Part shown: piece after piece, positions 30,167 to 32,161 of the stretch
How the letters are laid out: every line of letters starts with the position of its first letter
Numbering within the stretch: position 1 is the first letter of the stretch
Source: Chalciporus piperatus
Lineage: Eukaryota > Basidiomycota > Agaricomycetes > Boletales > Boletaceae
Length of the DNA: 32,161 nucleotides
Assembly (NCBI GenBank): GCA_038093975.1
Contig: JBBPTG010000264.1
Location: 1-32,161, forward strand
Direction of reading: 5' to 3'
Translations under genes and position numbers: made by a program
Notes under the pieces: generated by a model
Databases searched by the model: none
Told to the model about the DNA's origin: nothing
The model's input: the letters and a program-made list of their open reading frames with translations, nothing else

Positions 30167-30379
30167 CCCTCGAGTTTCTCCTGTAACCTTAACTTAGACC
30201 TACGCAATCTAGCTTGGTCATTCCTCGCTTCCTTTGAACCCTCTGAGAGTCACCGTCCCACTCTTGAACGGACGCTAGGCCTTAACGTGGACATCCCATC
30301 GTTAGGCTACCTTTGAAACCCTTGTCTTTGACTAGGCTTTGCGTCTACGCTTTGACCTACCCGGTACAAGCGTAACAAA

Positions 30380-30391
30380 AGGTCTAAGTTA
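30380..30391 (+). promoter_or_regulatory. Primer-binding site, self-priming type
   Basis: AGGTCTAAGTTA begins two bases after the LTR end and is the perfect reverse complement of TAACTTAGACCT at 30190-30201, the predicted 5' end of the element's own RNA. Tf1-like elements prime reverse transcription with the first 11 or so bases of their own mRNA. No TGG-starting tRNA primer site follows the LTR. Confidence 0.68.
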
Positions 30392-30425
30392 CCCCTGAAG
30401 GCTACCTTCGCTGTAGACCTCCACC

Positions 30426-31718
30426 ATTTCCCAACGACCTCGCCTCGACACCTCTCGCTGGGGCCCCCCACGAGAGACCGCTAATCCACAGAACCCCGAA
30501 TCTTCTGACTCGGGCTCACCTGAAGAGGAAGACCCCTCTAACCCCTACGACACCTCGGATCTTTACGACGAACCAATCACCACCCAAGAGGAACAAGAAG
30601 AAACCCTTCACCTCTCCCACGAATTTTCCTCAGCTGTAACCATCCCAAGGTCACCAGCACCACCGTCACCGACCCCAATATCCCGAAGAGCTCCACAGTT
30701 CCCTGTGTCGCCTGCTCCCCCACGAACCCCAGCTTTCCCCACTCCTTCCCTTCCCGCGCCCGCATTTGCACCAGGAGCGTATCAGATACCCCCTACCTTC
30801 GTAAATCCCATGTCGTCCTCAAAACCCACTGAACTCCGCATCGGAGCCCCGGACGCCTTTGATGGCTCCTTCGAGAAAAGCACCGCTTGGATGAATTCCA
30901 TCCAATTCTATCTCACCGTCAACGGCGACGTATACAACACAGATCCCAAGAAGATCGCCTTCGCCTTATCCTACATGTCTAAAGGATCAGTGGCCACCTG
31001 GGCTGCCACCTTCCGCCGCAAAGCCATCACCGGCGCTACCGTCACCATGGGCACTTGGGCCCAATTTATCACTGATTTCGAAACGGCATTCAAACATCAC
31101 GATACCGTAGGAAATGCCGTTGCCTGGCTTTCCACCAAACGCATGAAACCTCTCAAGAACGGAGAGTATTCCCCTTCCCTCTCGGAATTTATTTCGAGTT
31201 TCCAAAACCAAGTCGCCCTGTCTGGCATCATCGACAACAACGTCCTAATCGGATATTTCTCTGCAGGGATACCTATCTCCCTTATGAGAAGAGTCAATAG
31301 TATGGATACTGTCCCTACCACGATCGAGGATTGGTACAAACGCACCACCCAGTTCCAGACTCAATGGGAACATGCCAATGAAATCGCGAATCGCAATCGT
31401 AACCCCGCCAAGCCTTTCCGTCCATTCTCCTCTGCCAATCACTCTACCCCCGCCAGAGATCCCAATGCCATGGACGTCGACGCCATCCGTATCTCCAAGC
31501 TCACTCCTGAGGAGCGGAAACGCTGCCAGGAGAAAGGACTCTGCTTCCGCTGCAGGAAAGCTGGACATCGGTCCAACGCCTGCCCAGAATTCTCCTCAAA
31601 CCAGAAAACCCCGAGGAAGGTTCAAAAGGTTGAGGAAGAAATTCCCTCGCTGATCGAGATAGATGATGAGGATGAAACCACTGTTCGTAAAGTAGCCTTT
31701 GTCACAAAGGGTTTTTAG
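30426..31718 (+). CDS. gag: Gag polyprotein of the Ty3/Gypsy element
   Basis: Open from 30417 to the TAG at 31716-31718. No ATG occurs between the primer site and 30810. At 30426 an ATT sits in a perfect Kozak-like setting (CCACC-ATT-TCC) and is followed by about 128 open codons of gag-like sequence, so I put the start there. With the first ATG (30810) the protein would be 302 residues; from 30426 it is 430. The N-terminus is acidic and proline-rich. The capsid-type core contains FDGSFEKSTAWMNSIQFYLT, TWAATFRRKAI, WAQFITDFETAFKHHD and SLSEFISSFQNQV. Near the end is the nucleocapsid knuckle CFRCRKAGHRSNAC (Cys-x2-Cys-x4-His-x4-Cys). The stop is embedded in a frameshift signal leading to pol. 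Confidence 0.88.
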   Translation: MSQRPRLDTSRWGPPRETANPQNPESSDSGSPEEEDPSNPYDTSDLYDEPITTQEEQEETLHLSHEFSSAVTIPRSPAPPSPTPISRRAPQFPVSPAPPRTPAFPTPSLPAPAFAPGAYQIPPTFVNPMSSSKPTELRIGAPDAFDGSFEKSTAWMNSIQFYLTVNGDVYNTDPKKIAFALSYMSKGSVATWAATFRRKAITGATVTMGTWAQFITDFETAFKHHDTVGNAVAWLSTKRMKPLKNGEYSPSLSEFISSFQNQVALSGIIDNNVLIGYFSAGIPISLMRRVNSMDTVPTTIEDWYKRTTQFQTQWEHANEIANRNRNPAKPFRPFSSANHSTPARDPNAMDVDAIRISKLTPEERKRCQEKGLCFRCRKAGHRSNACPEFSSNQKTPRKVQKVEEEIPSLIEIDDEDETTVRKVAFVTKGF

Positions 31719-31748
31719 ACCGGGAAGCTCTGCCGACGCAAGCTTCCC
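31709..31748 (+). promoter_or_regulatory. -1 ribosomal frameshift signal between gag and pol
   Basis: Slippery heptamer GGGTTTT (31709-31715; gag frame reads GGT TTT), then TAG, a 6-nt spacer, and a hairpin with an 8-bp perfect stem: GGGAAGCT (31722-31729) with AGCTTCCC (31741-31748) around an 11-nt loop. The layout follows the X XXY YYZ rule. The -1 frame is open on through the protease. Confidence 0.8.
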
Positions 31749-32161
31749 CAGTCACGTGTGCACCTGTACTTGTAAAGTCGCGAAAGCGCTCTATGCAAAT
31801 TCCCATACAGATTATCGTTCCCTCACACACGATGAAAGCCGTCGAAACCCGCGCCCTCATTGATAGCGGCGCAGACATCTCCTGCATCGATTGGGCCTTC
31901 GTACGTAAAAATCGAATCCCAACCACTCGACTCGAAACCCCCATTCGAGTTCGAAACGTCGATCAAACCGCAAACACAAGCAGAATGATACTCTTCACCA
32001 CCACCCTCTTCCTCGACATTGAAGGACTTGCGCAAGAAGTAACCTTCCACGTCATGAACTGCGGAAACGAAAACGTCATCCTAGGTCTCCCATGGCTCGA
32101 AAAGGCTAACCCAATCATCGAGTGGCGTCGACGAACCCTCTCACTGTCAGAATCTATCGAC
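31715..32161 (+). CDS. pol: Pol polyprotein, 5' part: aspartic protease (runs off window)
   Basis: In the -1 frame relative to gag, entered at the slippery site and open to the last base. The protease active site is ETRALIDSGADISCID (Asp-Ser-Gly-Ala), followed by the second protease block NVILGLPWLEKANPIIEWRR, typical of Ty3/Gypsy elements. Reverse transcriptase, RNase H and integrase are expected downstream. It has no start codon of its own directly after the gag stop, which supports expression as a Gag-Pol fusion. Confidence 0.88.

Larger units (their letters stand above)
29910..30377 (+). repeat. 5' long terminal repeat of a Ty3/Gypsy element
   Basis: Starts TGTTACG (29910-29916) and ends CGTAACA (30371-30377), a perfect 7-bp terminal inverted pair of the TG..CA type. 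Length 468 bp. It contains TTATATAAA (30158-30166). The preceding CTAAG (29905-29909) would be the 5-bp target duplication; the partner copy lies beyond the window. Confidence 0.78.
29910..32161 (+). mobile_element. Ty3/Gypsy LTR retrotransposon, 5' part (continues past window)
   Basis: Order seen: LTR, self-complementary primer site, gag with CCHC knuckle, -1 frameshift signal, and the start of pol with an aspartic protease. The gag/pol frame relation and protease type fit Ty3/Gypsy elements of the Tf1/sushi or chromovirus kind. No reverse transcriptase is in view yet. Frames from 30417 to the end hold no frame break other than the programmed-type junction, so it may be young. Confidence 0.85.

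Overview
The window looks like nuclear DNA of a filamentous basidiomycete, most likely an Agaricomycete. Intact genes are split by many introns of about 43-97 nt with GT..AG ends, and CTTAAC-type branch points can be seen in some of them. Predicted proteins recall mushroom families, and several classes of fungal transposon are present. The species cannot be named from the sequence. All exon models were built by eye from reading frame and splice sites.

Layout. 1-1343: an orphan two-exon gene. 1399-4406: a near-perfect 3.0 kb palindromic (foldback) DNA transposon with an 8-bp target duplication. 4440-5135: a decayed fragment of a Cyc8/Ssn6 TPR co-repressor gene. 5340-7260: two adjoining satellite-like arrays, one with a pyrimidine-biased unit of about 70 bp and one with a GACTGG-based unit of about 9 bp. 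7339-8106: a coiled-coil protein of a mushroom-restricted, probably element-associated type. 8571-24858: a conserved gene island holding MMS2 (ubiquitin E2 variant), an intronless GT8 glycosyltransferase, an orphan gene, a secreted S28 serine peptidase with 11 exons, a large VPS9-domain Rab5-type GEF, a coiled-coil orphan divergent from it, a short protein made only of a Bud6/Aip3 N-terminal-like region, and a RidA/YjgF-family protein. 25055-32161: a transposon-rich tail with a broken WD40 gene, an internally deleted Tc1/mariner-like element that keeps both inverted repeats, a zinc-finger (GRF-like) lineage-specific gene, the 3' part of a transposase-like gene, and the 5' half of a Ty3/Gypsy LTR retrotransposon that runs off the window.

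The housekeeping genes do not form a pathway. They are ordinary neighbours in a fungal genome: ubiquitin signalling, endosomal traffic, polarity, metabolite repair and secreted proteolysis. The most informative structures are in the mobile DNA. The LTR retrotransposon shows a full set of expression and priming signals: LTR termini TGTTACG/CGTAACA, a TATA box, a 12-nt match between the predicted RNA 5' end and the primer site (self-priming of the Tf1 type), and a GGGTTTT slippery heptamer with a hairpin at the gag/pol junction. Its gag frame has no ATG at the expected place. The foldback element is the other notable structure: two 1,465-bp arms that differ at only a few positions, with no transposase inside.
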